DNA from: Pseudidiomarina aestuarii
Lineage (GTDB): Bacteria; Pseudomonadota; Gammaproteobacteria; Enterobacterales; Alteromonadaceae
Assembly: GCF_003987355.1 (NCBI RefSeq)
Contig: NZ_PIPR01000001.1
Coordinates: 1,550,001-1,614,000, forward strand
DNA length: 64,000 nucleotides
Direction of reading: 5' to 3'
Of this stretch, positions 8,236 to 16,574 are shown piece after piece (within the stretch, counting starts at the first letter, position 1; each line of letters starts with the position of its first letter). A program made the translations under genes and the position numbers. The notes below the pieces were generated by a model. The model did no database searches. It was not told the origin of the DNA and was given only the letters and a program-made list of their open reading frames with translations.

Positions 8236-9822
8236 ATGAGCACAGTAGTTGGCGAGATGGATCATCACGATCATCACCACCATGCGCCGTCGGGCATTAC
8301 CCGTTGGCTATTTACCACAAACCATAAAGATATCGGCTCGTTATATCTGTGGTTCAGTTTCATCATGTTTTTGGTTGGCGGCTCTATGGCGATGGTTATT
8401 CGCGCCGAGCTATTCCAACCTGGATTACAACTGGTAGAACCGCACTTCTTTAACCAGATGACAACCGTACACGGTTTGATCATGGTATTCGGTGCCGTTA
8501 TGCCTGCCTTTACAGGTCTAGCAAACTGGATGGTGCCGCTGATGATTGGCGCACCTGATATGGCATTACCGCGAATGAACAACTGGTCCTTCTGGATTCT
8601 GCCGTTCGCATTCGCCATTTTGTTAGCGTCATTGTTTATGGAAGGCGGCGGTCCAGCATTCGGTTGGACGTTCTATGCACCGCTGTCGACCACCTATAGT
8701 GGCGATTCAACTGCATTGTTCGTATTCTCAGTGCATATTATGGGTATCTCATCGATTATGGGAGCGATCAACGTGATCGTGACCATTATGAACATGCGTG
8801 CACCTGGTATGACCTACATGAAGATGCCGTTGTTCGTATGGACTTGGTTTATTACCGCTTTCCTCCTCATTGCGGTCATGCCAGTTCTGGCCGGCGCAGT
8901 AACCATGGTATTAACCGACAAGTACTTCGGTACCAGCTTCTTTGATGCAGCTGGCGGTGGTGACCCGGTTATGTTCCAGCACATTTTCTGGTTCTTTGGT
9001 CACCCCGAAGTTTACATCATGATTCTGCCCTCATTCGGTATCGTTTCAGCAATCATTCCGGCATTTTCGCGTAAACCACTATTTGGCTACGCATCGATGG
9101 TTTACGCCACCGCAGCTATCGCCGGGTTATCGTTCTTGGTTTGGGCGCACCACATGTTCACAACAGGCATGCCAGTGTTTGCTGAACTGTTCTTTATGTA
9201 CTGTACGATGTTGATATCGGTACCCACTGGGGTGAAAGTATTTAACTGGGTTGCCACCATGTGGCGTGGTTCGATTTCATTCGAAACACCAATGCTGTTT
9301 GCGTTAGCCTTCGTTATTTTGTTCACCATTGGTGGTTTCTCAGGCCTGATGCTCGCTATCACGCCAGTTGACTTCCAGTACCACGACACCTACTTCGTCG
9401 TGGCTCACTTCCACTATGTATTAGTCAGTGGTGCGATCTTCTCCATTATGGCTGCAGCGTACTACTGGTTGCCGAAGTGGACAGGTCACATGTATGACGA
9501 AAACTTAGGTCGCTGGCACTTCTGGTGCTCGCTGATTTCCGTGAACGTGTTGTTCTTCCCTATGCACTTCGTTGGTCTAGCGGGTATGCCACGTCGGATT
9601 CCTGATTACGCCCTGCAGTTCGCAGATATCAACCAAATTGTCAGTATCGGTGGTTTTGCCTTCGGTCTGTCTCAGTTGATCTTCCTGTGGCTTGTCATCA
9701 AGTGTGTACGTGGTGGCGAAAAAGCACCTGCGAAACCTTGGGAAGGTGCCGAAGGTTTGGAATGGACAGTCGATTCTCCGGCTCCATACCACACCTTTGA
9801 AACACCGCCACAGGTTAAGTAA
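8236..9822 (+). CDS. coxA: Cytochrome c oxidase subunit I
   Basis: Catalytic subunit (528 aa, 12 membrane helices) that reduces oxygen to water at the heme a3-CuB site and pumps protons. Visible landmarks are the heme a ligand in TTVHGLIM, the D-channel block GAPDMALPRMNNWSF, the A1-type FGHPEVYIMILPS (CuB His, cross-linked Tyr and channel Glu), the CuB pair WAHHMFTTGMP, and HDTYFVVAHFHYV with both heme ligands. The extreme N-terminus has a short His/Asp cluster (MDHHDHHHHAPSG), possibly metal-binding. It is 13 bases after coxB, with a GGGAGA ribosome-binding site. Confidence 0.97.
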   Translation: MSTVVGEMDHHDHHHHAPSGITRWLFTTNHKDIGSLYLWFSFIMFLVGGSMAMVIRAELFQPGLQLVEPHFFNQMTTVHGLIMVFGAVMPAFTGLANWMVPLMIGAPDMALPRMNNWSFWILPFAFAILLASLFMEGGGPAFGWTFYAPLSTTYSGDSTALFVFSVHIMGISSIMGAINVIVTIMNMRAPGMTYMKMPLFVWTWFITAFLLIAVMPVLAGAVTMVLTDKYFGTSFFDAAGGGDPVMFQHIFWFFGHPEVYIMILPSFGIVSAIIPAFSRKPLFGYASMVYATAAIAGLSFLVWAHHMFTTGMPVFAELFFMYCTMLISVPTGVKVFNWVATMWRGSISFETPMLFALAFVILFTIGGFSGLMLAITPVDFQYHDTYFVVAHFHYVLVSGAIFSIMAAAYYWLPKWTGHMYDENLGRWHFWCSLISVNVLFFPMHFVGLAGMPRRIPDYALQFADINQIVSIGGFAFGLSQLIFLWLVIKCVRGGEKAPAKPWEGAEGLEWTVDSPAPYHTFETPPQVK

Positions 9823-9836
9823 TAAGGAATTGACGC

Positions 9837-10427
9837 ATGACTGATACCAACTCGAATCCAGCACCACAGCGGCCAGATAATGGCCGCGTAGTGCGCCGCT
9901 TATTGCTTACCGTGGTATGCATGTTTGCATTTGGGTACGCGTTGGTACCGCTGTATGAAGTGTTTTGTGATATCACTGGGTTTAACGGCCGCACTAAAAA
10001 TGAACAAGCTGCGGCCAATACTCGTGCAGTGGATACCTCGCGAACCGTCAACGTTCAATTTATTACGCGTACGAATAGTGGTATGCCATGGGGTTTTGCA
10101 CCGGAAGTGAAAAGCGTTCGCGTGCATCCTGGTGAAACGAAAGTCGTGAACTTTCTCGCCAACAACCCCACTGGCGGCAACATGGTGGCGCAAGCTATCC
10201 CGTCTGTTGCGCCCGGTGAAGCCGCATTGTATCTCAATAAAACCGAGTGTTTTTGCTTTAACCAGCAACCACTCAAAGCAGGGGCTAAAACCGCCATGCC
10301 GATGCAGTTTTATTTAGATCCGGATATTCCCGAACATATTCATACGCTGACCTTGTCATACACGCTGTACGATATGACAGCCAATGCTACACCGGATGTG
10401 CTGGCGCAAATGCAGCCGGCAAACTAA
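9837..10427 (+). CDS. ctaG: Cytochrome c oxidase assembly protein CtaG/Cox11
   Basis: Membrane-anchored copper chaperone that delivers copper to the CuB site of subunit I. The 196 residues have one N-terminal membrane helix (about 22-42, LLLTVVCMFAFGYALVPLYE) and a periplasmic immunoglobulin-like domain. The copper-binding motif is TECFCFNQQPL (CFCF) at about residues 139-149. The YALVPLY and TGFNGRT segments are also typical of Cox11. It lies between coxA and coxC in the usual proteobacterial order. Confidence 0.95.
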   Translation: MTDTNSNPAPQRPDNGRVVRRLLLTVVCMFAFGYALVPLYEVFCDITGFNGRTKNEQAAANTRAVDTSRTVNVQFITRTNSGMPWGFAPEVKSVRVHPGETKVVNFLANNPTGGNMVAQAIPSVAPGEAALYLNKTECFCFNQQPLKAGAKTAMPMQFYLDPDIPEHIHTLTLSYTLYDMTANATPDVLAQMQPAN

Positions 10428-10436
10428 GGAATTGTT

Positions 10437-11315
10437 ATGGCAGAGAAACACGAAAAATATTATGTCCCCGCGTCCAGCCCGTGGCCCATTGTTGGCGCTG
10501 TTGGTCTCGGTTTAATTGCTTTTGGTGCCGGACACACCGTTATCGAAAATAGTAAAGGTATTGACGGCTGGGGCAGTAACGTCCTCACCGCCGGATTACT
10601 CGTCATTGCATTCATGTTGTTTGGTTGGTTCCGTGACCAAATTAATGAATCTATGTCGGGAATGTACAGCAAACAGTTGAGCGCGTCATATCGCCAGGGG
10701 ATGAGTTGGTTCATCTTCTCCGAGATTATGTTCTTTGCTGCATTCTTCGGAGCGCTATTTTATGCGCGAGTGATTGCCGTAGAGTGGCTCGGTGGCGCTG
10801 GTAACAATGCGATGACCAATGAAGTGCTGTGGCCCGAGTTTAGTGCGCATTGGCCATTAACCGAAACGCCGGGTGGCACCGCTTCCGGCGAAATGGGTTG
10901 GTTCGGCCTACCGCTGTATAACACCATTATTTTGATTATCTCGTCGTTCACTTGTCACTTTGCCCATGTCGGCCTTGAGAAGGGCAAGCGGACGCAACTA
11001 AAAGTGTGGTTAGGAATTACAATCATTCTGGGTTGTATCTTCTTGTACTTACAGGGCGTGGAATATGTGCACGCTTATCAAGACCTTGGCTTGACTCTAG
11101 ATTCTGGTATTTATGGCAATACCTTCTACATGCTCACTGGCTTCCATGGCATGCACGTTACCCTTGGTACGATCATGCTGATCATCATGTTCCTGCGAGT
11201 CATGAAAGGTCACTTTACCCATGACAATCACTTTGCTTTCCAGGCTACCAGTTGGTACTGGCACTTTGTTGACGTGGTTTGGGTATGCTTGTTTATCTTT
11301 GTTTATATTCTTTAA
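10437..11315 (+). CDS. coxC: Cytochrome c oxidase subunit III
   Basis: Membrane subunit that stabilises the oxidase core and helps sustain proton uptake. The 292 residues have about seven hydrophobic helices. Recognisable blocks are YYVPASSPWPIVG at the N-terminus, SEIMFFAAFFGALFYAR, the long helix TCHFAHVGLEKG, and TGFHGMHVTLGTIML followed by TSWYWHFVDVVWVCLFIFVY at the end. It starts ten bases after ctaG and is followed by a strong hairpin that it shares with the convergent DUF2909 gene. Confidence 0.96.
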   Translation: MAEKHEKYYVPASSPWPIVGAVGLGLIAFGAGHTVIENSKGIDGWGSNVLTAGLLVIAFMLFGWFRDQINESMSGMYSKQLSASYRQGMSWFIFSEIMFFAAFFGALFYARVIAVEWLGGAGNNAMTNEVLWPEFSAHWPLTETPGGTASGEMGWFGLPLYNTIILIISSFTCHFAHVGLEKGKRTQLKVWLGITIILGCIFLYLQGVEYVHAYQDLGLTLDSGIYGNTFYMLTGFHGMHVTLGTIMLIIMFLRVMKGHFTHDNHFAFQATSWYWHFVDVVWVCLFIFVYIL

Positions 11316-11322
11316 ACCCAGC

Positions 11323-11346
11323 GAGCGCCCGTTAATACGGGCGCTC
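11323..11346. terminator. Hairpin between convergent coxC and the DUF2909 gene
   Basis: Perfect 9-bp inverted repeat GAGCGCCCG/CGGGCGCTC with a 6-base loop, eight bases after the coxC stop. No T-run follows, so it may act as a transcript-stabilising or attenuating structure rather than a classical terminator. Its right arm lies inside the last codons of the reverse-strand gene. Confidence 0.6.
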
Positions 11347-11547
11347 ATTCGGTGCAATAACACCGGACAGTAGTAACGCCACAATGATGGCCATGGCAAT
11401 ACCGGACCACATCACCCGTTTGCCCAAGTAGTGTGTCATTGAGGGCTTGGTCGGATCATCGCGTAACATCGCAAATAACGCGCGAAACAGATTCACGACC
11501 ATAAAAAGCATGAGTAGTACCAAAATGACTTTAGCAGTAAAAACCAT
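11332..11547 (-). CDS. Small twin-transmembrane protein, DUF2909 family
   Basis: A 71-residue inner-membrane protein with two hydrophobic helices (about 5-28 and 46-64) and a conserved middle LRDDPTKPSMTHYLGKRVMW, which I recognise as the DUF2909 signature. A good ribosome-binding site (AAAGGAAG) precedes the ATG at 11547. It runs against the oxidase operon between coxC and the surf1 gene; relatives occur in the same place in other gammaproteobacteria, suggesting a link to the oxidase. Function unknown. Confidence 0.82.
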   Translation of the reverse strand: MVFTAKVILVLLMLFMVVNLFRALFAMLRDDPTKPSMTHYLGKRVMWSGIAMAIIVALLLSGVIAPNERPY

Positions 11548-11574
11548 GACATCTTCCTTTCGAGGAGCAGCAGA

Positions 11575-12321
11575 ATGAATCGGGGCAAATTAATTGCCGT
11601 GACGCTCACTGTGCTGGCAATTTTCATTTTGGTCAACCTTGGATTGTGGCAGCTCGAACGTGCCGACGAAAAACAAGTTTTGTTCGATGACTTTGCGCAA
11701 AATCAGTCGCAAGCTGTCGATTTAACACTGCAACCTGACCCCTTACCTGCCCGCTATCAATCGGTCGAAATTACCGGAACCTTTACCGATAATCGGTATT
11801 TTCTGCTCGATAATCAGATCTGGCAAGGGCGTGTGGGTTATCAAGTGATCGGCTTACTTGAAGTAACAGAACTACCGTATTTAGTTCCTGTGAATATGGG
11901 CTGGGTAACTGCCGGCATTGATCGCAACTACTTGCCGGAGTTAGACCTCCCTCAAGGCGAAGTACATATGAGCGGGCTCTTTTATACACCCGCGGATGAT
12001 GCTTTTATGCTCGGTGATCAGGTTATCGAAGCGGGCAGTTGGCCGCAACGAATTCAGCAGCTCAAACTCGGCGCCTTAAGTGAGGCAACACAACTTCCTT
12101 TAGCCCCCTATGTGGTGCTACTCTCGGCAGGTTATCAGACCGCAACAGCTGACTCAGCCACTGCTGATTTTGGTTGGCCGCGCCAATGGCAACCGCAGGT
12201 TATGACACCACAAAAACACCGCGCTTACGCGTGGCAGTGGTTTTCATTGGCTATCGCCTGTGGATTCGTCTTTTGGTTTGCTAGTCGCTCCAGAAAAACA
12301 AAAACAGAGGATCGGACATGA
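11575..12321 (+). CDS. SURF1 family cytochrome oxidase biogenesis protein
   Basis: Inner-membrane protein thought to help insert heme a into subunit I. It has 248 residues, with membrane helices at both ends (about 7-25 and 220-238) flanking a periplasmic domain, the SURF1 layout. The N-terminal signature LGLWQLERADEKQ and the block RYFLLDNQIWQGRVGYQV are typical. It overlaps the following gene by four bases (ATGA), so translation is probably coupled. Confidence 0.9.
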   Translation: MNRGKLIAVTLTVLAIFILVNLGLWQLERADEKQVLFDDFAQNQSQAVDLTLQPDPLPARYQSVEITGTFTDNRYFLLDNQIWQGRVGYQVIGLLEVTELPYLVPVNMGWVTAGIDRNYLPELDLPQGEVHMSGLFYTPADDAFMLGDQVIEAGSWPQRIQQLKLGALSEATQLPLAPYVVLLSAGYQTATADSATADFGWPRQWQPQVMTPQKHRAYAWQWFSLAIACGFVFWFASRSRKTKTEDRT

Positions 12322-12860
12322 CATCGGTGAAGAAATCACGCGCCACATTTGTAGGCGTTGTCATTGCATTTTTGATTCCAGTACTTGGCGCATACCTAGT
12401 GCTGCAAGGAAATTGGTATCAAGGTGCAGCGACCAACAAAGGTACGATGCTGGTACCCCCGTTTGAATTAGGCGCCTTGAACTCAGAGCTGCCCGAGGGT
12501 TGGCGCATTGTTTTACGTGATAATGGTCAATGCGCTGAAGCCTGTATTCAGGGGCTTTATGCGATTAATCAACTCGATGTTGCGTTGGGTAAAGAAACCG
12601 ACCGCGTCACGCCCGTTTTTATTAGTGCTGAACCGACCACGGTCGACCTCAACCAGATGCCGATTGTGCAGAATATTGTGAGTCCAGCAATTCTAGCGGC
12701 GATGGCAACTCTTCCAGAAGAACAACTATTCATAGTCGATCCTCTGGGTAATGCCATGCTTTATTACCCGACCCATGCCGATGAAGAAGCGATGCGTCTC
12801 GAAGCTAAGAATTTACTTTCGGACCTCCGGACTCTCTTAAAACTATCTAAGATTGGATAA
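12318..12860 (+). CDS. Membrane-anchored CxxxC protein of the oxidase cluster (thioredoxin-like, function unproven)
   Basis: The 180 residues have one N-terminal membrane helix (about 10-31) and a soluble domain. Residues about 73-78 contain QCAEACIQ, a CxxxC pair placed like the copper site of Sco1, followed by a thioredoxin-like pattern (LYAINQLDVALGKETDRV, then TPVFIS). Similar genes sit between surf1 and ctaA in related genomes. I infer a role in copper or thiol chemistry during oxidase assembly, but no His ligand equivalent to that of Sco1 is obvious. It is overlapped by surf1 and nearly abuts ctaA. Confidence 0.7.
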   Translation: MTSVKKSRATFVGVVIAFLIPVLGAYLVLQGNWYQGAATNKGTMLVPPFELGALNSELPEGWRIVLRDNGQCAEACIQGLYAINQLDVALGKETDRVTPVFISAEPTTVDLNQMPIVQNIVSPAILAAMATLPEEQLFIVDPLGNAMLYYPTHADEEAMRLEAKNLLSDLRTLLKLSKIG

Positions 12861-12864
12861 GCCC

Positions 12865-13848
12865 ATGCGTAACCTTGTCAAATTTAGCCTTGTTTTAGTG
12901 GTTATCGTGATAGTGTTGGGATCTTATACGCGTCTCACCGATGCTGGCTTGGGTTGTCCCGATTGGCCTGGTTGTTACGGCACGCTGACCGTCCCCAAAA
13001 GTGAAGAGCAAATTTCTCGCGCCGTAGAACTATGGCCCGATGCACCCATTGAGTACAACAAAGCATGGAACGAAATGATCCATCGCTATGCAGCAGGTTT
13101 GCTTGGCTTAACCATTCTGGCCATTGCTATTTGGTCGGTGGTGCGAGTTCGTAAGCATCCAGAGCAACCGGTGAAACTGCCTTTGCTGTTGCTCGTAATG
13201 GTAACCTTTCAAGCTTTGCTCGGCATGTGGACGGTGACTAAGAACCTCCAACCATTGATTGTAATGGGACATTTACTTGGTGGATTCACCACCTTTTCGT
13301 TATTGGCGTTGCTGCACCTAAGGTTAAAGCGCATTCATTTACCGATGGGCGATCCGCAAGTACGAAAACTAGCTGGGCTAGCATTTATAGCCATGCTTGC
13401 GGTGATTGGGCAAATTGCACTTGGTGGCTGGGTCGCTGCGAATTACGCGGCGATGGCGTGCACCCAATTACCCATCTGTGAGGTCGACTGGGTTAGCAAG
13501 CTGGATGTAGCTGGCGCGTTTTCAGTTCCAGATGCCGAAACCTACCAGTATGGTGCACATGATTATGATGAACGGGTGACCATGCATGTTGCACATCGTA
13601 TCGGTGCTATAGTGGTCACTGTGATTATTGGGTTGATGCTCTTTTCTGGGTATCGGAAAGCTCGCTCGGCAGTCATCCGCACCAGTCTTCATTGGGTCAG
13701 TTTATTACTCATAGTGCAACTTTTACTTGGCCTCGCCAATGTCGTATTTTTGCTACCTTTAGGGGTAGCTGTCGCGCATAACCTGTTTGGAGCTCTACTC
13801 TTAGTGAGTTTAGTTGCTCTCAATTACAAAATAGCGCGCAACGCTTAG
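12865..13848 (+). CDS. ctaA: Heme A synthase (CtaA/Cox15)
   Basis: Multi-pass membrane enzyme that oxidises the C8 methyl of heme O to give heme A. I take ATG 12865 (MRNLVKFSLVL), preceded by GGATAA that overlaps the previous stop, rather than TTG 12853; 327 residues. Eight membrane helices are visible. Signatures are YTRLTDAGLGCPDWPGCYG near residue 25, IHRYAAGLLGL, GHLLGGFTT, GGWVAANYAAMACTQLPICE and HVAHRIGA, containing the conserved heme-ligand histidines and the cysteine pair of the Cox15 type. Confidence 0.95.
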   Translation: MRNLVKFSLVLVVIVIVLGSYTRLTDAGLGCPDWPGCYGTLTVPKSEEQISRAVELWPDAPIEYNKAWNEMIHRYAAGLLGLTILAIAIWSVVRVRKHPEQPVKLPLLLLVMVTFQALLGMWTVTKNLQPLIVMGHLLGGFTTFSLLALLHLRLKRIHLPMGDPQVRKLAGLAFIAMLAVIGQIALGGWVAANYAAMACTQLPICEVDWVSKLDVAGAFSVPDAETYQYGAHDYDERVTMHVAHRIGAIVVTVIIGLMLFSGYRKARSAVIRTSLHWVSLLLIVQLLLGLANVVFLLPLGVAVAHNLFGALLLVSLVALNYKIARNA

Positions 13849-13904
13849 CACCTGCATAAAAATGAGAACAAAGGTGCGCACTTAGCATTAGAAAGGAAGT
13901 AAAG

Positions 13905-14852
13905 ATGACAGAACCGACTTCAATGCAAGCAGCCGATGAGGCACTTGCGGCGACCTACAAACGCAGCGCTAGCTGGCGCGATTATTTAGAGCTGACCAAG
14001 CCGCGCGTAGTGGCATTATTGCTACTGACTGCGGTGGTGGGTATGTGTCTAGCGACAACCTCTTGGGTACCTTGGCAAATCATGGTGCCCGCCATTGTCG
14101 GCATCGGTATGATGTCGGGCTCAGCTGCGGCAGTGAATCATCTTGTTGATCGGCATATCGATGCGCGTATGGCACGTACACTCCGCCGCCCGTTGCCTGC
14201 AGGCTCACTCTCACCGCGCCGTGTGTTGGCATTCGCAACCATAGTTGGTGCGCTAGGGTTTGTCGTTCTTGCTCTGTTTGTCAATATGCTGACCGCTTGG
14301 CTGACCCTTGCCAGCCTAGTTGGTTATGCCATTGTCTACACCATGTACCTGAAACGCGCGACACCACAAAATATTGTGATTGGCGGCCTTGCTGGTGCCG
14401 CACCACCGTTACTCGGTTGGACGGCAGTGACGAATGAAATTCATCCGTTTGCCATTTTACTAGTCATGATTGTGTTTACCTGGACGCCACCCCACTTCTG
14501 GGCGCTAGCGGTCCATCGGGCCAAGGATTATGCTAAAGCGGATATTCCAATGCTACCGGTCACGCACGGTATCGAATTCACCAAGACTTGTATTCTGCTC
14601 TACACCATTCTACTGGGGGTTATCTGTTTATTACCTTACGTGGTGGGAATGTCCGGTGTGGTCTATCTAATTGGTTCAAGCATTCTGAGTGTCTGGTTCT
14701 TAGGCTACGCTTGGAAGCTGAAGTTCTCGCCAGATAAACTTACTGCCTACAACATGTTCAAATTCTCTATTTGGCAATTGATGGTGCTGTTTGTGCTGTT
14801 CCTGGTCGATCATTACGTTGGTCCAGAACCGGTTCTAGCAGCAATGCTGTAA
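13905..14852 (+). CDS. cyoE: Protoheme IX farnesyltransferase (heme O synthase)
   Basis: Membrane prenyltransferase of the UbiA superfamily that adds farnesyl to heme B to make heme O, the substrate of ctaA just upstream. The 315 residues have about nine helices. Motifs are [40 protein letters not shown] (Asp-rich site, about residues 79-98), and [20 protein letters not shown]. An AGGAAG ribosome-binding site precedes the ATG. It is also called ctaB. Confidence 0.96.
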   Translation: MTEPTSMQAADEALAATYKRSASWRDYLELTKPRVVALLLLTAVVGMCLATTSWVPWQIMVPAIVGIGMMSGSAAAVNHLVDRHIDARMARTLRRPLPAGSLSPRRVLAFATIVGALGFVVLALFVNMLTAWLTLASLVGYAIVYTMYLKRATPQNIVIGGLAGAAPPLLGWTAVTNEIHPFAILLVMIVFTWTPPHFWALAVHRAKDYAKADIPMLPVTHGIEFTKTCILLYTILLGVICLLPYVVGMSGVVYLIGSSILSVWFLGYAWKLKFSPDKLTAYNMFKFSIWQLMVLFVLFLVDHYVGPEPVLAAML

Positions 14853-14864
14853 AGGGGTATTTTC

Positions 14865-15488
14865 ATGCAAAAGTTACTACTCTCCATTGTTGCTCTGGTT
14901 GCCCTAGTCGCTGGTATCGGCATCTATAACTGGCTGCCACAGGAGCAACCGCAAGCTCTGGTCTATGAACCTGCTCGCACCATAGCGCCATTTACACTGG
15001 ATGGTAGCGATGGTCAGTTGGCTGACAATTCCAATTTAGAAGGGCAATGGACACTATTGTTCACCGGCTATACCTTCTGTCCAGATATCTGCCCAACAAC
15101 CATGGCAGACTTGCGTAAGATCTTACCTGAACTGCAAGAGCACAGCGTTGTACCAGTAAAGGTGTGGATGATTTCAGTTGACCCACAACGTGATGATGTC
15201 GATAGAATACAAAAGTACACGAGCTTTTTCGGTGAAAATTTCTACGGCGTACGAGCCGAACATCAACGCCTGTATCCATTCGTCAATGGGTTAGGATTGA
15301 TGTACAGCATTCCCGATGAAGGTGAACAGGACTATCTGGTCAATCACAGCGCCGCAATAATATTGGTTAACCCTGCTGGAAATCTGCAGGCTATTTTCAA
15401 AGCGGAGCACGTTATTGGTGAAATTCCGACAGTAAGTATGGAACAGCTCGCACAAGATTTTGAAATCATCGCGCGACGCTATCACTAA
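14865..15488 (+). CDS. SCO1/SenC family copper-delivery protein
   Basis: Membrane-anchored thioredoxin-fold protein that delivers copper to, or reduces, the CuA site of subunit II. It has 207 residues with an N-terminal anchor (about 4-24). The copper ligands are the CxxxC in GYTFCPDICPTTMADLR (about 70-86) and the histidine of VNHSAAIILVNP. Also present is the conserved ISVDPQRDD. It is the last gene of the oxidase cluster and its end almost touches the convergent deacetylase gene. Confidence 0.94.
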   Translation: MQKLLLSIVALVALVAGIGIYNWLPQEQPQALVYEPARTIAPFTLDGSDGQLADNSNLEGQWTLLFTGYTFCPDICPTTMADLRKILPELQEHSVVPVKVWMISVDPQRDDVDRIQKYTSFFGENFYGVRAEHQRLYPFVNGLGLMYSIPDEGEQDYLVNHSAAIILVNPAGNLQAIFKAEHVIGEIPTVSMEQLAQDFEIIARRYH

Positions 15489-15494
15489 TTCATT

Positions 15495-16574
15495 TTAATC
15501 GGGCCAACGTCCATTCTCATCCGGTCGTACGAATGGATGGGAGTACCAATAAAAACGACCGTTCTGTTTAGCCGATGGCACCGTACAGTTCAGCCGTGAT
15601 CGGCCTATGGTTAAGTCGCTCGACAATTCGATGGTCGCTCGGCTTAAACCGTCGCCAACCTCAGACCACTGCGGTTGAATCACCGAACTGCCATAAAAAC
15701 AATTCATCTGACTGAGTCGATACTGCTCACTTTGCTCAATAGTGAGCTCGACTGTTGGTCTTACCTCAGACCCAGACTGAATCATGGATTCCGGCTTCGA
15801 CTGCACCACGGGCAGTGGCAAACTCAACAGCTTAGTTTTTAGTGTTTCTAAATTGGCGTATTGGGCCGATGCAGGAAATCTCGGAATGGCGCCGTCCGGT
15901 GAGTATTTACCCCAAGGCCCCGAGTGCTGTGCAAACGCTAGAAAACCTTCCTCAACCAATAACTCAGCTAACTGCGGATTGTACTCGCCATAGGGATACG
16001 CAAATAGTTTGGGTTGCTGCCCGAGCCGTTGGTCAATTTCTGCTTGAGCGGCAAGAATTTCATTACGCTGTCTTTCAAGCCATTCTGCCTCAGATTCATT
16101 CTCGAGACGCCAGGTCATGTGACCATGTGACTGTGAATGATTTGCTATGGTCGCACCGTAATTTTGAAGTGACTCTAGTTGGTCCCACGTCATGTATAGA
16201 CGCGGAGTCTCAGCCATCAACTTTGGATTCACGAAAATAGTAAAGGGGTAGTTGTACTTCTTGAATAGTTCTAAGCCTTCGCTATAGACATTGCGCCAGC
16301 CATCATCAATGGTTATAGCTGCGGCACGCTCAGGCAAAGTCCCTGCTTCGATGCGCTCGGCTGCTTCTGTCAACGATAATACTGTGAAATTATTTTCGGC
16401 CAGAAACTCAAAATGCGCTTCGAGTTCTGCGACTGTTACCGAAGTAACCCGCGGTGTATCATCGCCAATATGGTGATACTGTAAAATGGCAACGCCCGTG
16501 GCAACGGTCGACTTCGCTAGTACTACAAAAGGAACGCTAACCAGTATGGCTAGCCACAAACCAACAACTCGCAT
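15495..16574 (-). CDS. Secreted or periplasmic polysaccharide deacetylase family protein
   Basis: NodB-fold (CE4) protein likely to remove acetyl groups from a cell-surface glycan. From ATG 16574 (AGGAG nine bases upstream) it has 359 residues and a signal peptide (LWLAILVSVPFVVLAKS). Metal-site motifs are TIDDGWRNV (about residues 87-95) and NHSQSHGHMTW (HSxxxH type). The ILQYHHIGDDTP opening resembles the PgaB N-terminal domain. The C-terminal ~100 residues are a separate region without a family I recognise. Substrate unknown. Its 5' end overlaps the divergent MATE gene. Confidence 0.85.
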   Translation of the reverse strand: MRVVGLWLAILVSVPFVVLAKSTVATGVAILQYHHIGDDTPRVTSVTVAELEAHFEFLAENNFTVLSLTEAAERIEAGTLPERAAAITIDDGWRNVYSEGLELFKKYNYPFTIFVNPKLMAETPRLYMTWDQLESLQNYGATIANHSQSHGHMTWRLENESEAEWLERQRNEILAAQAEIDQRLGQQPKLFAYPYGEYNPQLAELLVEEGFLAFAQHSGPWGKYSPDGAIPRFPASAQYANLETLKTKLLSLPLPVVQSKPESMIQSGSEVRPTVELTIEQSEQYRLSQMNCFYGSSVIQPQWSEVGDGLSRATIELSSDLTIGRSRLNCTVPSAKQNGRFYWYSHPFVRPDENGRWPD

